Below the pieces are notes generated by a model. It did not search any database. It worked only from the letters and a program-made list of their open reading frames with translations, and was not told where the DNA came from. From assembly GCF_900105395.1 (NCBI RefSeq), contig NZ_LT629775.1, forward strand, positions 1,302,001-1,366,000: a stretch of 64,000 nt of DNA, written 5' to 3'. Below, piece after piece: positions 43,885 through 52,405 of the stretch. How positions within the stretch are numbered: position 1 is the stretch's first letter; every line of letters begins with the position of its first letter. Source of the stretch: Streptomyces sp. TLI_053 (lineage in GTDB: Bacteria; Actinomycetota; Actinomycetes; Streptomycetales; Streptomycetaceae). The translations under genes were made by a program, and so were the position numbers.

Positions 43885-44817
43885 TCAGTGCTCGACGACC
43901 ATGGCGGAGAAGGTCGCTCCGATACCGGCGGCCGCGACGAGGTAGCGGTCGCCCCGCTCGAGCAGCCCCCGCGTGGTGGCGGTGTGCAGGTTGATGAGGC
44001 CGTCCGCAGCGAAACTGTGCCCCACCGACGTCACGTTGTCCAGCACCACCTTCCCGATCGGGAAGCCGATCCGGCGCGCGATCGTGCGCCAGGACGCCTG
44101 GTTGACGTTGTGCGGGAGCACCAGCGCCAGCTCGGAGAGGTCCAGACCTGCCTGGTCGAGGGCGGCCTCGATCGCCTCGACCATCACGTCCGGGTACTCC
44201 CGCTGGTAGCGGGCGAGCAGATCCGGGTCCTCGGCCAGCCGGCCGTCGTACTCGGGCCGCTGGCGCACCGCGTAGGACAGCACCCGGTCGTGCTCGCCGT
44301 CGGCGCTGACCAGACAGGCGGCCGCGCCCTCGGCGAAGATCCCGGTCTCGGGCACCACCTGGGCGTCCTTGGTGAAGGTCTTCTCCCCCGTGAGCAGCAG
44401 GGCCAGCGCCCGCGGATCGCCCTCACCGGCGAGCAGGCGCCCGGCCAGGTCGACGGCCAGCAGGCCGACGGCGCAGGCATGGTGGGTCACGGTGAAGGCC
44501 TGGGCGTGGCCCAGGCCGTAGCGCGGGAGCAGGTCGTGCAGGGGGTTGAGCGGGTACGGCACGGCCACCGGCATGCTGCGCGCGTGGATCACGAAACGGA
44601 CGTCCCGTTCGCGTCCGCGCAGCTCCGGAAGGGCGTCGACGGCGGCGCCGAGCAGGTCGGACAGCCTCCCGTCCGGGTCCAGCCGCAGCTGGTCCAGGCC
44701 GTGGAAGCGGCGGAAGAGTCGAAGTTGACGTGGGGTCAGGCCCAGACGCTCGCCCACTGCCTCGATGGGCACGATGTGGTGGGGGAGGTGGACGGCCACT
44801 GCCTCCAGTGCGGTCAC
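43885..44817 (-). CDS. 3-oxoacyl-ACP synthase III-like enzyme
   Basis: 310 residues, normal for FabH. Catalytic Cys115 (THHACAVGLL), His236 (LPHNVNQASW) and, where FabH has Asn in GNTS, a His (His267 in TSVGHSFAADG). A Cys-His-His set is the arrangement of decarboxylating KAS I/II, or may suit non-decarboxylating acyl transfer as in some KASIII-like esterases. GTG 44817 has no ribosome site but a promoter that would start transcription at the GTG itself, so the mRNA is probably leaderless. First gene of the leftward operon KASIII, ACP, KS-like, PPTase, condensation protein. Confidence 0.85.
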   Translation of the reverse strand: MTALEAVAVHLPHHIVPIEAVGERLGLTPRQLRLFRRFHGLDQLRLDPDGRLSDLLGAAVDALPELRGRERDVRFVIHARSMPVAVPYPLNPLHDLLPRYGLGHAQAFTVTHHACAVGLLAVDLAGRLLAGEGDPRALALLLTGEKTFTKDAQVVPETGIFAEGAAACLVSADGEHDRVLSYAVRQRPEYDGRLAEDPDLLARYQREYPDVMVEAIEAALDQAGLDLSELALVLPHNVNQASWRTIARRIGFPIGKVVLDNVTSVGHSFAADGLINLHTATTRGLLERGDRYLVAAAGIGATFSAMVVEH

Positions 44818-44824
44818 GCGGGCT

Positions 44825-44854
44825 AGTATTCCCACGCCCGACGGGTCCGCACAA
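44825..44854 (-). promoter_or_regulatory. Promoter of the KASIII operon, predicted leaderless
   Basis: On the minus strand TTGTGC (44849-44854) and AATACT (44825-44830) are 18 bases apart. The seventh base after the -10 is the G of the GTG start codon. This matches the vegetative streptomycete consensus TTGaca-TAgaaT and a leaderless start. Confidence 0.6.
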
Positions 44855-44963
44855 GTGATCTCGGGCGGTTGCGGCACACAGTCCGCACAGCTCACCCCAC
44901 GGAACGCGCAGGCCGAGCGCCGCCGTCCCCCGCCCCCGCGTCGTCGAGCCGGTGGAGTCCCAG

Positions 44964-45263
44964 ATGAACGATCGTGAACGTCCCGTCCCCGTACCGCCGG
45001 TCCGTCCGGCCCTGGTCGCACTGCTGGTGGAGGCCGCACAGGCGCCGCCAGGCTGGGCCGCCGGTGTGACCGGGCAGTCCCGGCTGGACGGGGACCTGCT
45101 GCTCGACGAGACCGAGCTCGCCGCACTGCACGAGGGTCTGCGCCGGAGCTTCGGCCCCTCGGTGGACCTCGCCGCGCTGCGGGCCGGACTGGACCTGGCG
45201 GCGCTGGAGGCCCTCACCGTCGCCGACGTCGAGCGGCTGCTGCCCGCGGAGGACGCCCGATGA
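44964..45263 (+). CDS. ACP-like small protein without the phosphopantetheine serine
   Basis: 99 residues from ATG 44964 (GGTGGAG upstream). The pattern DGDLLLDETELAALHEGLRR follows the ACP helix-2 layout (DLGLDSLELVEL...), but the Ser of DSL is Glu, so it cannot be phosphopantetheinylated. The C-terminal LTVADVERLLPAE is ACP-like. It overlaps the glycosyltransferase start by 4 nt. Possible roles are as a docking or regulatory partner of the glycosyltransferase or KS; this is inference. Confidence 0.7.
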   Translation: MNDRERPVPVPPVRPALVALLVEAAQAPPGWAAGVTGQSRLDGDLLLDETELAALHEGLRRSFGPSVDLAALRAGLDLAALEALTVADVERLLPAEDAR

Positions 45264-46441
45264 GCCGCTTCCTGCTGGTGGTCCCGCCGTTGACCGGACA
45301 CGTCAATCCGACCGTGGGCCTGGCCCGGGAACTGGTGGCGCGCGGCCACGAGGTGGCCTGGACCGGCACCGAGTCGGCGCTGCGGCCGCTGCTCGGGCCG
45401 GACGCGACCGTGTTCGGCACCGGCACCCGGGCGTTCCGGGCCCAGGGCGGACACGGGCTGGCCGCCGTCCGCTCGCTGTGGGAGGGCTTCATCGTCCCGT
45501 ACGCGCGGTTCACCACCAAGGCGCTGGACGCGGCGGTGCGGGAGTACCGGCCGGACGCGCTGCTGGTGGACCAGCACACCCCGGCCGGGGCGCTGGTGGC
45601 GCACCGGCACCGGCTGCCCTGGGGCACGCTGGCGCCGGGGGCGATGGAGCTGGGGCGGCCGTTCCGGGGACTGCCGCTGCTGGAGGAGTGGATGACCGGC
45701 CTGCTCCAGGGCCTGTGGCGGCGGGCCGGACTGCCCGAGGAGGAGTACGTCGACCCGCGCTTCTCCCCCGCGCTGGTGCTCGCCTTCACCGGTCCGGCGC
45801 TGACCGGCCCCGAGCCCGTTGCCCCGCACTGTGCGGCCGTCGGACCGGTGCTGACGGACCGGCCGGCCGATCCGGCCTTCCCCTGGGAGCGGCTGCTGCC
45901 CGAACGGCGCCGCGTCCTGGTCACCATGGGCACTCTGTCCGGCGAGCTCGGCGCGGACTTCCTGGCCCGGGCGGTGCGGGCACTCGAGCTGTGCGGGCCG
46001 GACGTGCAGCCGGTGTTCGCGGCGCCCGACGGGCTGCTGCCGGAACTGCCCGGCCACGCGGTGGCGGTGGACCGGGCACCGGTGCTGGAACTGATGCGGC
46101 GCGGGGCGCTGGACGCCGTGCTGTGCCACGGCGGGATGAACACCGTCGGCGAGGCCCTGGTGCACGGACTTCCGCTGGTCACGGCACCGATCCGGCACGA
46201 CCAGCCGTTCGTCGCGGCGCAGGTGGCGGCCGCCGGGGCGGGTCTGCGGGTACCGTTCGCCCGGGTGACGCCGGATCACCTGGCGGCGGCCCTGCGGAGC
46301 GTGCTGGAGGAGCCCGGGTACCGGTCGGCGGCCGCCCGGGTCGGGGCGGGACTGCTCGCCGGCGGCGGGGCCGCGGCGGCCGCCGACCGGGTGGAGGCAC
46401 TGGTCACACCGGGTGCCCCTCGGGCCAATCCATTGGTCTAG
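45260..46441 (+). CDS. Macrolide-type glycosyltransferase (MGT family, GT1)
   Basis: 393 residues. N-terminal domain LLVVPPLTGHVNPTVGLARE (His in GHVNP is the usual catalytic base), C-terminal nucleotide-sugar site VLCHGGMNTVGEALVHG and RHDQPFVAAQV. The family transfers a sugar from UDP- or TDP-sugar to polyketide, phenolic or lipid aglycones. Translationally coupled to the ACP-like protein by ATGA. It probably glycosylates the cluster product, or inactivates it for self-protection, before export by the following ABC pump. Confidence 0.9.
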   Translation: MSRFLLVVPPLTGHVNPTVGLARELVARGHEVAWTGTESALRPLLGPDATVFGTGTRAFRAQGGHGLAAVRSLWEGFIVPYARFTTKALDAAVREYRPDALLVDQHTPAGALVAHRHRLPWGTLAPGAMELGRPFRGLPLLEEWMTGLLQGLWRRAGLPEEEYVDPRFSPALVLAFTGPALTGPEPVAPHCAAVGPVLTDRPADPAFPWERLLPERRRVLVTMGTLSGELGADFLARAVRALELCGPDVQPVFAAPDGLLPELPGHAVAVDRAPVLELMRRGALDAVLCHGGMNTVGEALVHGLPLVTAPIRHDQPFVAAQVAAAGAGLRVPFARVTPDHLAAALRSVLEEPGYRSAAARVGAGLLAGGGAAAAADRVEALVTPGAPRANPLV

Positions 46442-46555
46442 GCCATTGTTTCCGGGGTGCCGGAACCCCTAGGGTGGCCCGCAGCACCACTTCCCAGGTG
46501 TCCCGCGCGCCGCCTTCCGGCGCCCCGGCAACCCCACCCCGCACGGGAGTTCTGG

Positions 46556-47521
46556 TTGATCGAGACCAAGGGGCTCAGCAAGTCCTACCCCTCCAAGAAA
46601 CGCGGCCAGCCCCCCGTGGACGCCGTCCGAGGCATCGACCTGGACGTCGCTCCGGGTGAGATCTTCGGCTTCCTCGGCCCCAACGGCGCCGGGAAGACCA
46701 CCACCCTGCGGATGCTCGCCACCCTGATCCGCCCCGACGGCGGCGAGGCCCGGATCGCCGGGGCCGACCTGTTCGCCGATCCCGCCGAGGTCCGCCGCCG
46801 GATCGGCTACGTCGCCCAGGGCGGCGGCACCACCGACGCCGTCACCGCGCGCGAGGAACTCGTGATGCAGGCGCGGATGCACGGCACCGGCAAGGCCGAG
46901 GCGGTCCGCCGCGCCGGCGAGGCACTCGAGGCCTTCGAACTCACCGAGTTCGCCGACCGGCCGTGCCGCACCTACTCCGGCGGCCAGCGCCGCCGGGTGG
47001 ACATCGCGCTCGGTGTCATCCACTCGCCCAAGGTGCTGTTCCTGGACGAGCCCACGGTGGGCCTCGACCCGGCCAGCCGGGGCCACGTCTGGACCGAGAT
47101 CCGGCGGCTGCGCGACGAGGGCATGACCGTCGTCGTCACCACGCACTACCTCGACGAGGCCGACGCGCTCTGCGACCGGGTCTCCATCGTCGACCACGGC
47201 GGCATCGTCGCCGAGGGCACACCGGAGACGCTCAAGCGCGAGATATCCGGTGACGTCGTCCTCGTCGGCCTCGACACCGGTGAGGCCGAGCGCGCCGCCA
47301 AGGCCCTGCGCGAGCAGCCCGGCCTGCCGGAACTGCACCGGCTGGAACTGCGCGGCGAGGACGGTCTGCGGCTCTACCTGGACGACGGCGCGGCCGCCGT
47401 CCCGCACCTGCTGCGCGCCCTCGACGGGGCGGGTGTCACCACCGGCACGGTCCAGCTGCAGCGCCCGAGCCTGGACGACGTGTTCCTGGCCCGCACGGGC
47501 CGCTCCATCGACCAGTCCTGA
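46556..47521 (+). CDS. ABC transporter ATP-binding protein, DrrA-like
   Basis: 321 residues from TTG 46556, six bases after GGGAG. Walker A GPNGAGKTT (41-49), Q-loop in YVAQGGGTTD, signature YSGGQRRRVD, Walker B VLFLDEPTVGLDP and H-loop TTHYLDEAD are all present. The C-terminal 70 residues are the DrrA-type extension. With the following permease it forms an ABC-2 exporter of the daunorubicin-resistance type, probably for the cluster product. Confidence 0.93.
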   Translation: MIETKGLSKSYPSKKRGQPPVDAVRGIDLDVAPGEIFGFLGPNGAGKTTTLRMLATLIRPDGGEARIAGADLFADPAEVRRRIGYVAQGGGTTDAVTAREELVMQARMHGTGKAEAVRRAGEALEAFELTEFADRPCRTYSGGQRRRVDIALGVIHSPKVLFLDEPTVGLDPASRGHVWTEIRRLRDEGMTVVVTTHYLDEADALCDRVSIVDHGGIVAEGTPETLKREISGDVVLVGLDTGEAERAAKALREQPGLPELHRLELRGEDGLRLYLDDGAAAVPHLLRALDGAGVTTGTVQLQRPSLDDVFLARTGRSIDQS

Positions 47522-47553
47522 CCCTCACCTCCGAACCCCGAGGAGGGGCTCCG

Positions 47554-48318
47554 ATGAAGCTCGCCCGCGACACCTGGCTGGTCTTCCAGCGCCAGCTGCT
47601 GCTGATGTGGCGAACCCCGGTCTGGATCGCCGTCGGCGTGATCCAGCCGATCTTCTACCTGCTGCTGTTCGCACCACTGCTCAAGCAGGTGCTGGCGCCG
47701 ATGGGCGCGACCACCTATGCCGAGGCCTACCAGATCTACGTGCCGGGCCTGTTGGCGGTGCTGTGCATCTTCGGCGGTCTGTACACCGGCTTCAGCCTGC
47801 TCGGCGAACTCAAGGCCGGCATCATCGAACGGGCCCGGGTGACCCCGGTCAGCCGGCTCGCGCTGCTGCTCGGCCGGGCACTGCGGGAGACCGTGGCGCT
47901 GCTCGTCCAGGCGGTGATCATCACGCTCATCGCACTGCCGTTCGGCCTGCGGGTCGGCCCGCTGAACCTGGTGCTGGCCTTCCTGCTGATGGGCCTGCTC
48001 GCGCTGATGACCTCGGCGATCTCGTACGGGATCGCGCTGGTGCTGCCGGCCGACGAGGCGATGGCGCCGGTGGTGAACACCCTCGCCCAGCCGATCGCGC
48101 TGCTCTCGGGGGTGCTGCTGCCGCTGGCGCTGGCGCCGATGTGGCTGCAGACCATGGCCAAGTGGAACCCCTTCTACTGGGCCGTGGAGGGCATGCGCGC
48201 GCTGTTCTCGGGCCATGTCGGGGACAACGTGGTCTGGCAGGGGCTGCTGGTGGTCGCCGTGATGACGGTGGCGGCCGTGTACTGGTCGGCCCGGCTGTTC
48301 TCGACCCGGGTGCGCTGA
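47554..48318 (+). CDS. ABC-2 transporter permease, DrrB-like
   Basis: 254 residues with six hydrophobic helices (QPIFYLLLFAPLLKQVL; LLAVLCIFGGLYTGFSLLGE; the ABC-2 motif ERARVTPVSRLALLLGRALR). Partner of the ATP-binding protein 32 nt upstream; ATG 47554 follows GAGGAGGGG. Exports the cluster product or a toxic intermediate by inference. Confidence 0.92.
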   Translation: MKLARDTWLVFQRQLLLMWRTPVWIAVGVIQPIFYLLLFAPLLKQVLAPMGATTYAEAYQIYVPGLLAVLCIFGGLYTGFSLLGELKAGIIERARVTPVSRLALLLGRALRETVALLVQAVIITLIALPFGLRVGPLNLVLAFLLMGLLALMTSAISYGIALVLPADEAMAPVVNTLAQPIALLSGVLLPLALAPMWLQTMAKWNPFYWAVEGMRALFSGHVGDNVVWQGLLVVAVMTVAAVYWSARLFSTRVR

Positions 48319-48560
48319 GGGGGACGCCCCCGGACGGGCGGTCGGACGGGAGGCGGGCGGGCCGGGCCGGAGGGGATCCGGTCGGCCCGCCTTCCGGCCT
48401 CCGCGTTCCCGCCGCCGTGTTCCGGCCTCCGTGTTCCGCCCGGGTTCTGCTCCGCGTTCCGCCCCGTCAACACGGTTCGGGCGACGAGCGGTTGTGGGTT
48501 CGGAGGCCACGGCCCTATCGTCGGGACCGGTCGATCGTCCGTTCGTCAGGAGGAATCCGA

Positions 48561-48998
48561 ATGAGCCCCCGGTCCGAGAACACCCCGGCCTCCGCCCGGC
48601 GCCGCGGCACCCGCCTGGCCATCGCGGGCGGGGCCATCGCCGCGCTGCCGGTGGTCGGCCTGCTCACCGCGGGCCCGGCCGCCGCGAAGCCGCCGATCAA
48701 GGCCGCCGAGGCCCGGCCGGCGGCGGTGGCCGAGGTCGCTCCCGACGCCGTGGCCGCGAAGCCGCCGATGAAGATCGCCGCCAAGCCGCCCGTCAAGGCC
48801 GTCGCCGCGAAGCCGCCGGTCAAGGCCACGGCCGCCAAGCCGCCCGTCAAGGCCGTCGCCGCCAAGCCCCCGGCGAAAGCCGTCCCCGCGAAGCCCCCCG
48901 TTAAGGCGATCGCCGCCAAGCCCCCGACGAAGGCCGTCGCCGCGAAGCCGCCCGCCAAGGCTGCGGCGAGCGACCCCCGGGCCGTCCAGGGCCACTGA
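48561..48998 (+). CDS. Secreted AKPP-repeat protein, unknown function
   Basis: 145 residues. A signal peptide (ARRRGTRLAIAGGAIAALPV, cleavage near GPAAA-KPP) leads into a repeat of AKPP plus three or four residues (AKPPVKAVA, AKPPVKATA, AKPPAKAVP...), about nine units with one Lys before and one after each PP. The mature protein is highly basic and extended, like Lys/Pro-rich polymers that bind anionic wall or nucleic acid. AGGAGG precedes ATG 48561. It follows the exporter by 242 nt, a gap holding only GCCTCCG/GTTCCG repeats. No database-type domain is recognised. Confidence 0.75.
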   Translation: MSPRSENTPASARRRGTRLAIAGGAIAALPVVGLLTAGPAAAKPPIKAAEARPAAVAEVAPDAVAAKPPMKIAAKPPVKAVAAKPPVKATAAKPPVKAVAAKPPAKAVPAKPPVKAIAAKPPTKAVAAKPPAKAAASDPRAVQGH

Positions 48999-49027
48999 GG
49001 CCCGACGCTCCGCCGGACCCCGCCCGC

Positions 49028-49086
49028 GCGCACGACGGAACGGCGGTGCCCCTTGCACGAAGGGGCACCGCCGTTCCGTCGTGCGC
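49028..49086. terminator. Perfect 27-bp hairpin terminator between convergent genes
   Basis: Positions 49028-49054 and 49060-49086 are exact complements with a five-base loop. It lies 30 nt after the AKPP-repeat gene and 11 nt before the aminotransferase stop, and should terminate both. Confidence 0.85.
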
Positions 49087-49096
49087 CGGTCGCGGG

Positions 49097-50464
49097 CTAC
49101 CCCGCCGTCCCGGCTCCGGCCCGCAGGAAGCCCGCCAGCCGGGCCACGCCCTCCGCGATCCGCTCGGGCGTCAACGAGCTAATGGAGAGCCGCAACCGCC
49201 GCTCCCCGCCCCCGGCGGGGTAGAACGGCGCCATCGGCGTCCACAGCACGCCGTAGTCCCGCGCACAGCGCTCCATCGCCGCTTCGTCGGCCGCGAATCC
49301 CACCGTGAGCACGGCGAAGAACCCACCCTCCGGCACGTTCCACGACACGCCCAGGCGGTCCCGCTCGGCAGCCGGGAGCTGCCGCTCCAGCTCGGTCAGC
49401 AACGCCCCCATGGCGGCCGCGTAGTGGGCCGTCGCCGGGGCGTTGGCGGACCGCAGCCGGCAGTCGTGGGTCAGCAGCATCCCCCCGATCACCGCCTGGC
49501 TGAGGGCCGGGGTGTTGACCGTCGTCATGCTCTTCAGCTTGGCGATCTCGTCGGCCAGCAGGGTGCGGCGGCCGCCCGGACCGGTCACCTCCTGGTCGGC
49601 GACCAGATAGCCGAGCCGCGCGCCGGGGAAGCAGGTCTTGGCGAAGGAGCCCAGGTAGACCACCCGGCGGTCGCGGTCGAGCGCCTTCAGGGTGGGCCTG
49701 GCGCCGATGTCCCGGGCGAAGAACCCGTACGGATTGTCCTCGACGACCAGCAGGCCCTCCTCGGCGGCCGTCTCCAGCAGCCGGGCCCTGGCGGCCACCG
49801 GCATCGAGGTGCCGGAGGGGTTGGCGAAGTCCGGCACCACGTACAGCGCGCGCGGACGTCGGCCGGTGGCGCGGACCTCCCGGGCGGCGGCGCGGACGGC
49901 CGCCGGGTCCGGCCCGCCCTCCGGGCCCTCGGGGACCGGCACCGTGGTCAGGTCGAGCAGCCGGGCCGCCCCGGTGACCCCGACGTAGCAGGGCGAACTG
50001 ACCAGCAGGACGTCGTCGGGGCCCGCGCAGAGCGCCCGCAGCGTCAGCAGCATGCCCTCCTGGGCGCCGACGGTCAGCACCAGCGCCTCGGGCGCCACGG
50101 TGAGGCCCTCGTCGTGGGCCAGGGTGCGGGCGACGAGGTCGTTGATGATGCCCTTGGTCGGGCCGTACTGGAACAGCGTGGTGCGGATCGCGTCGCGGTC
50201 CAGGCCGGTGGCCGCCAGGTGGTCGAGGTAGGCGTCCAGGTAGGCAGGGACGTCCTCGGGCTCGAAGAAGCCCTCGTAGGGACGGCCCGGGGCGAAGGAG
50301 ATCGCCTGCGGGTAGCGGGTGGTGACCTCGTTCAGGAAGGTCATCGCGTCCAGCAGCGGGTCCGCGAGCGAGCCGTGCAGTTCCGCGAGCGGAAGCGTGA
50401 CGGGACCGGTGGCGGCCGCACCGGACGGAGCGGCGGGAGTGGCCGGGACGGCCGGGGCGCTCAC
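49097..50464 (-). CDS. hpgT: PLP-dependent aminotransferase, 4-hydroxyphenylglycine transaminase-like
   Basis: 455 residues. Fold-type I aminotransferase: LTVGAQEGMLLTLRAL, YVVPDFANPSGTSMP, EDNPYGFF and the PLP lysine in YLGSFAKTCFPGARLG. The N-terminal segment LHGSLADPLLDAMTFLNEVT and SFAPGRPYEGFFEPEDV are what I associate with HpgT, which converts 4-hydroxybenzoylformate to 4-hydroxyphenylglycine using tyrosine as amino donor. A hydroxymandelate oxidase-like gene lies upstream on the same strand and a hydroxymandelate synthase-like gene 10 kb away, completing the pathway. A general 2-aminoadipate-type aminotransferase is the alternative. GTG 50464 overlaps the esterase stop by 4 nt. Confidence 0.82.
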   Translation of the reverse strand: MSAPAVPATPAAPSGAAATGPVTLPLAELHGSLADPLLDAMTFLNEVTTRYPQAISFAPGRPYEGFFEPEDVPAYLDAYLDHLAATGLDRDAIRTTLFQYGPTKGIINDLVARTLAHDEGLTVAPEALVLTVGAQEGMLLTLRALCAGPDDVLLVSSPCYVGVTGAARLLDLTTVPVPEGPEGGPDPAAVRAAAREVRATGRRPRALYVVPDFANPSGTSMPVAARARLLETAAEEGLLVVEDNPYGFFARDIGARPTLKALDRDRRVVYLGSFAKTCFPGARLGYLVADQEVTGPGGRRTLLADEIAKLKSMTTVNTPALSQAVIGGMLLTHDCRLRSANAPATAHYAAAMGALLTELERQLPAAERDRLGVSWNVPEGGFFAVLTVGFAADEAAMERCARDYGVLWTPMAPFYPAGGGERRLRLSISSLTPERIAEGVARLAGFLRAGAGTAG

Positions 50465-51402
50465 GCGAGGGCCTCGCGCAGCCGCGCGGCCGCGTACGCC
50501 TGGGCCTCGGCGGCGCCGTCCAGGGTGCCGGTCATGGCGAAGAAGCCGTGCGGCATGCCCTCCCAGCGGCGGAGCTCCACCGGGACCCCGGCCGCGCGCA
50601 GCGCCTCGGCGTACTGCTCGCCCTCGTCGCGCAGCGGGTCGTACTCGGCGGTGACGACGGTGGCGGGCGGCAGTCCGGTCAGGTCCGGGGCCCGCAGCGG
50701 GGAGGCGTGCGGGTGGTCGCCGTCGGCCGGGTCGGCCAGGTAGTTGCCCCAGTACCAGGCGACCGAGCGGCGGTTGAACAGCGCCGGGTCGTCGTGCTCG
50801 CGCAGCGACGGGGTGTCGGCGCGGGCGTCGGTGTTGGGGTAGACGAGCAACTGGTGGCGCAGCGCGGGGCCGCCCCGGTCGCGGGCGAGCAGGGCGAGGA
50901 CGGCGGCCAGGTTGCCGCCCGCGCTGTCACCGGCGACGGCGAGGCGCCCGGTATCGAGGCCCAGTTCCTCCCCGTGGGCGGCGAGCCAGTCGGCCGCGGC
51001 GGCGCAGTCCTGGACGGCGGCGGGGAAGGGGTGTTCGGGGGCCAGCCGGTAGCCGACGGAGGCGGTGGCGCAGCCGACGGCGTTGGTCAGCGCGCGGCAG
51101 ATCGCGTCGCTGGTGTCGGGCGAGCCGAGGGTCCAGCCGCCGCCGAACAGGTAGAGCAGGACGGGCGGGCGGCCGCCGTCGGCGGGCGGTGCGGGCCGGT
51201 AGAGCCGGAGCGTGAGCTCGCCGCCGGGGCCAGCGAGGAGGTGCTCCTCGACGGCCTCGACCGGCTCGGGCGTGCCCGCGGCGGCACGGATGTCGGCGAG
51301 GTCGGCGGCGCGGGCCTCGGCCACGGTGAGCCGGTAGAGCGGGGGTGTTCCGGCGCTCGCGCGGCGGTCGCGCAGGGCCTGGGCCTGGGGGTGCAGGGGC
51401 AT
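50461..51402 (-). CDS. Alpha/beta hydrolase, hormone-sensitive-lipase family
   Basis: 313 residues. Nucleophile Ser160 in AGDSAGGNLA, acid in AEYDPLRDEG and His in MPHGFF form a complete triad. The oxyanion motif HGGGW of the family reads FGGGW (86-90); the two glycines that matter remain. It hydrolyses short-chain esters; in the cluster it may remove a protecting acyl group or release a product. It is coupled to the HpgT-like gene by a GTGA overlap. Confidence 0.87.
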   Translation of the reverse strand: MPLHPQAQALRDRRASAGTPPLYRLTVAEARAADLADIRAAAGTPEPVEAVEEHLLAGPGGELTLRLYRPAPPADGGRPPVLLYLFGGGWTLGSPDTSDAICRALTNAVGCATASVGYRLAPEHPFPAAVQDCAAAADWLAAHGEELGLDTGRLAVAGDSAGGNLAAVLALLARDRGGPALRHQLLVYPNTDARADTPSLREHDDPALFNRRSVAWYWGNYLADPADGDHPHASPLRAPDLTGLPPATVVTAEYDPLRDEGEQYAEALRAAGVPVELRRWEGMPHGFFAMTGTLDGAAEAQAYAAARLREALA

Positions 51403-51443
51403 CGGGGTTCCTCGGGACGGCGGTCCGGCCGTGGCGGCGGCCG

Positions 51444-51500
51444 GCGGTCGGGTGGGCGGCCAGCGGTCGGGTCGGCAGCCGTCGGTCGGGTCGGCAGCCG
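51444..51500. repeat. 19-nt tandem repeat, three copies
   Basis: Unit GCGGTCGGGTCGGCAGCCG with a few substitutions, three times head to tail, between the esterase and the methyltransferase. No other feature is seen in the 135-nt gap. Confidence 0.75.
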
Positions 51501-51537
51501 GGACGGCCTCGGTTCGGCGGCCGTGGCGGCCGTCGGG

Positions 51538-52311
51538 TCAGCGGTCGGCCTCGACGTAGATGGTCTCGTCGGTGCGGAAGGCGGTGTCCAGGTCGGCGAC
51601 GTCGGCGCGGACGCCCTCGCGGTAGGCGCAGTGGCGGATCCGCGCCTCCTCGAAGCCGGCCTCGGTGAGGACGTACCGCAGTTCGTCCAGATCGTAGATC
51701 CACTGGTGGCCGTAGTAGCGGAAGATCTGGTTGACCAGGAACGCCGGGCGCTTCGGCATCGGCGGGCCGAAGCCCATGGTGCTGAGCCGGCGGTGGTGCT
51801 TGGCGAGGAAGCCGTCGCCCGTCGCGTAGCCGTTCAGGTAGCGGGCCAGGTCAGGAGTGGTGACGCGCAGGACGCCGCCGGGGCGCAGGACCCGCCGGGC
51901 CTCGCGCAGCCAGCCGATCGCCACCGGCATGGTGACGTGCTCGATCAGGTGCTCCCCGTACACCCAGTCGACGCTGGCGTCGGCGAAGGGCAGCGGACGG
52001 GAGATGTCGAGCTGGGTGAACCAGCGGTCGCCGTCGACCCGGTAGAGCGTGCCCGGCTCGGTGACGGTGCCGGGACCGCGGAGCGCGGTGAGGTCGCTGC
52101 CGAGGCCGCCCGGGTGGGCGGTCCTGAAGGCGGCGAACTCGATGCCGGTGAGGCCGAGGGCGGTGAAGTCCTGGTGGTCGAACGGGAGCCCGCCGTCGGC
52201 CGGTTCGAGGCTTCGGCAGGTGGCGACGTCGGCGCTGAAGCGGTCGAGCTGCTCGGCCAGGCCGTCGGGGTCCTCCCAGTCCCAGCCGGGGAAGGCGTCC
52301 TGTCTGTTCAT
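51538..52311 (-). CDS. SAM-dependent methyltransferase (Methyltransf_11-like)
   Basis: 257 residues. The recognisable half is post-motif I: LPFADASVDWVYGEHLIEHV, then WLREARRVLRPGGVLRVTTP. Motif I itself (YRVDGDRWFTQLDISRPLPF) is degenerate, without the usual GxGxG. It might methylate the product or be a weak SAM binder. It lies between the esterase and the FMN oxidase on the same strand. Confidence 0.82.
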   Translation of the reverse strand: MNRQDAFPGWDWEDPDGLAEQLDRFSADVATCRSLEPADGGLPFDHQDFTALGLTGIEFAAFRTAHPGGLGSDLTALRGPGTVTEPGTLYRVDGDRWFTQLDISRPLPFADASVDWVYGEHLIEHVTMPVAIGWLREARRVLRPGGVLRVTTPDLARYLNGYATGDGFLAKHHRRLSTMGFGPPMPKRPAFLVNQIFRYYGHQWIYDLDELRYVLTEAGFEEARIRHCAYREGVRADVADLDTAFRTDETIYVEADR

Positions 52312-52405
52312 GGTCTCGCTCTTTCGGTCGCGGCGGTGGGGACGGAAGTCGGGGTGGCGGTCGGGGCGGTGGCCAGCGGGTCGGGGGCGATCGATGCACG
52401 CACCG

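Noticed and set aside
18789..51500. CRISPR-like tandem repeats
   Set aside because: All tandem repeats (15, 14 and 19 nt, three copies each) are contiguous without spacers, and no cas gene is present.
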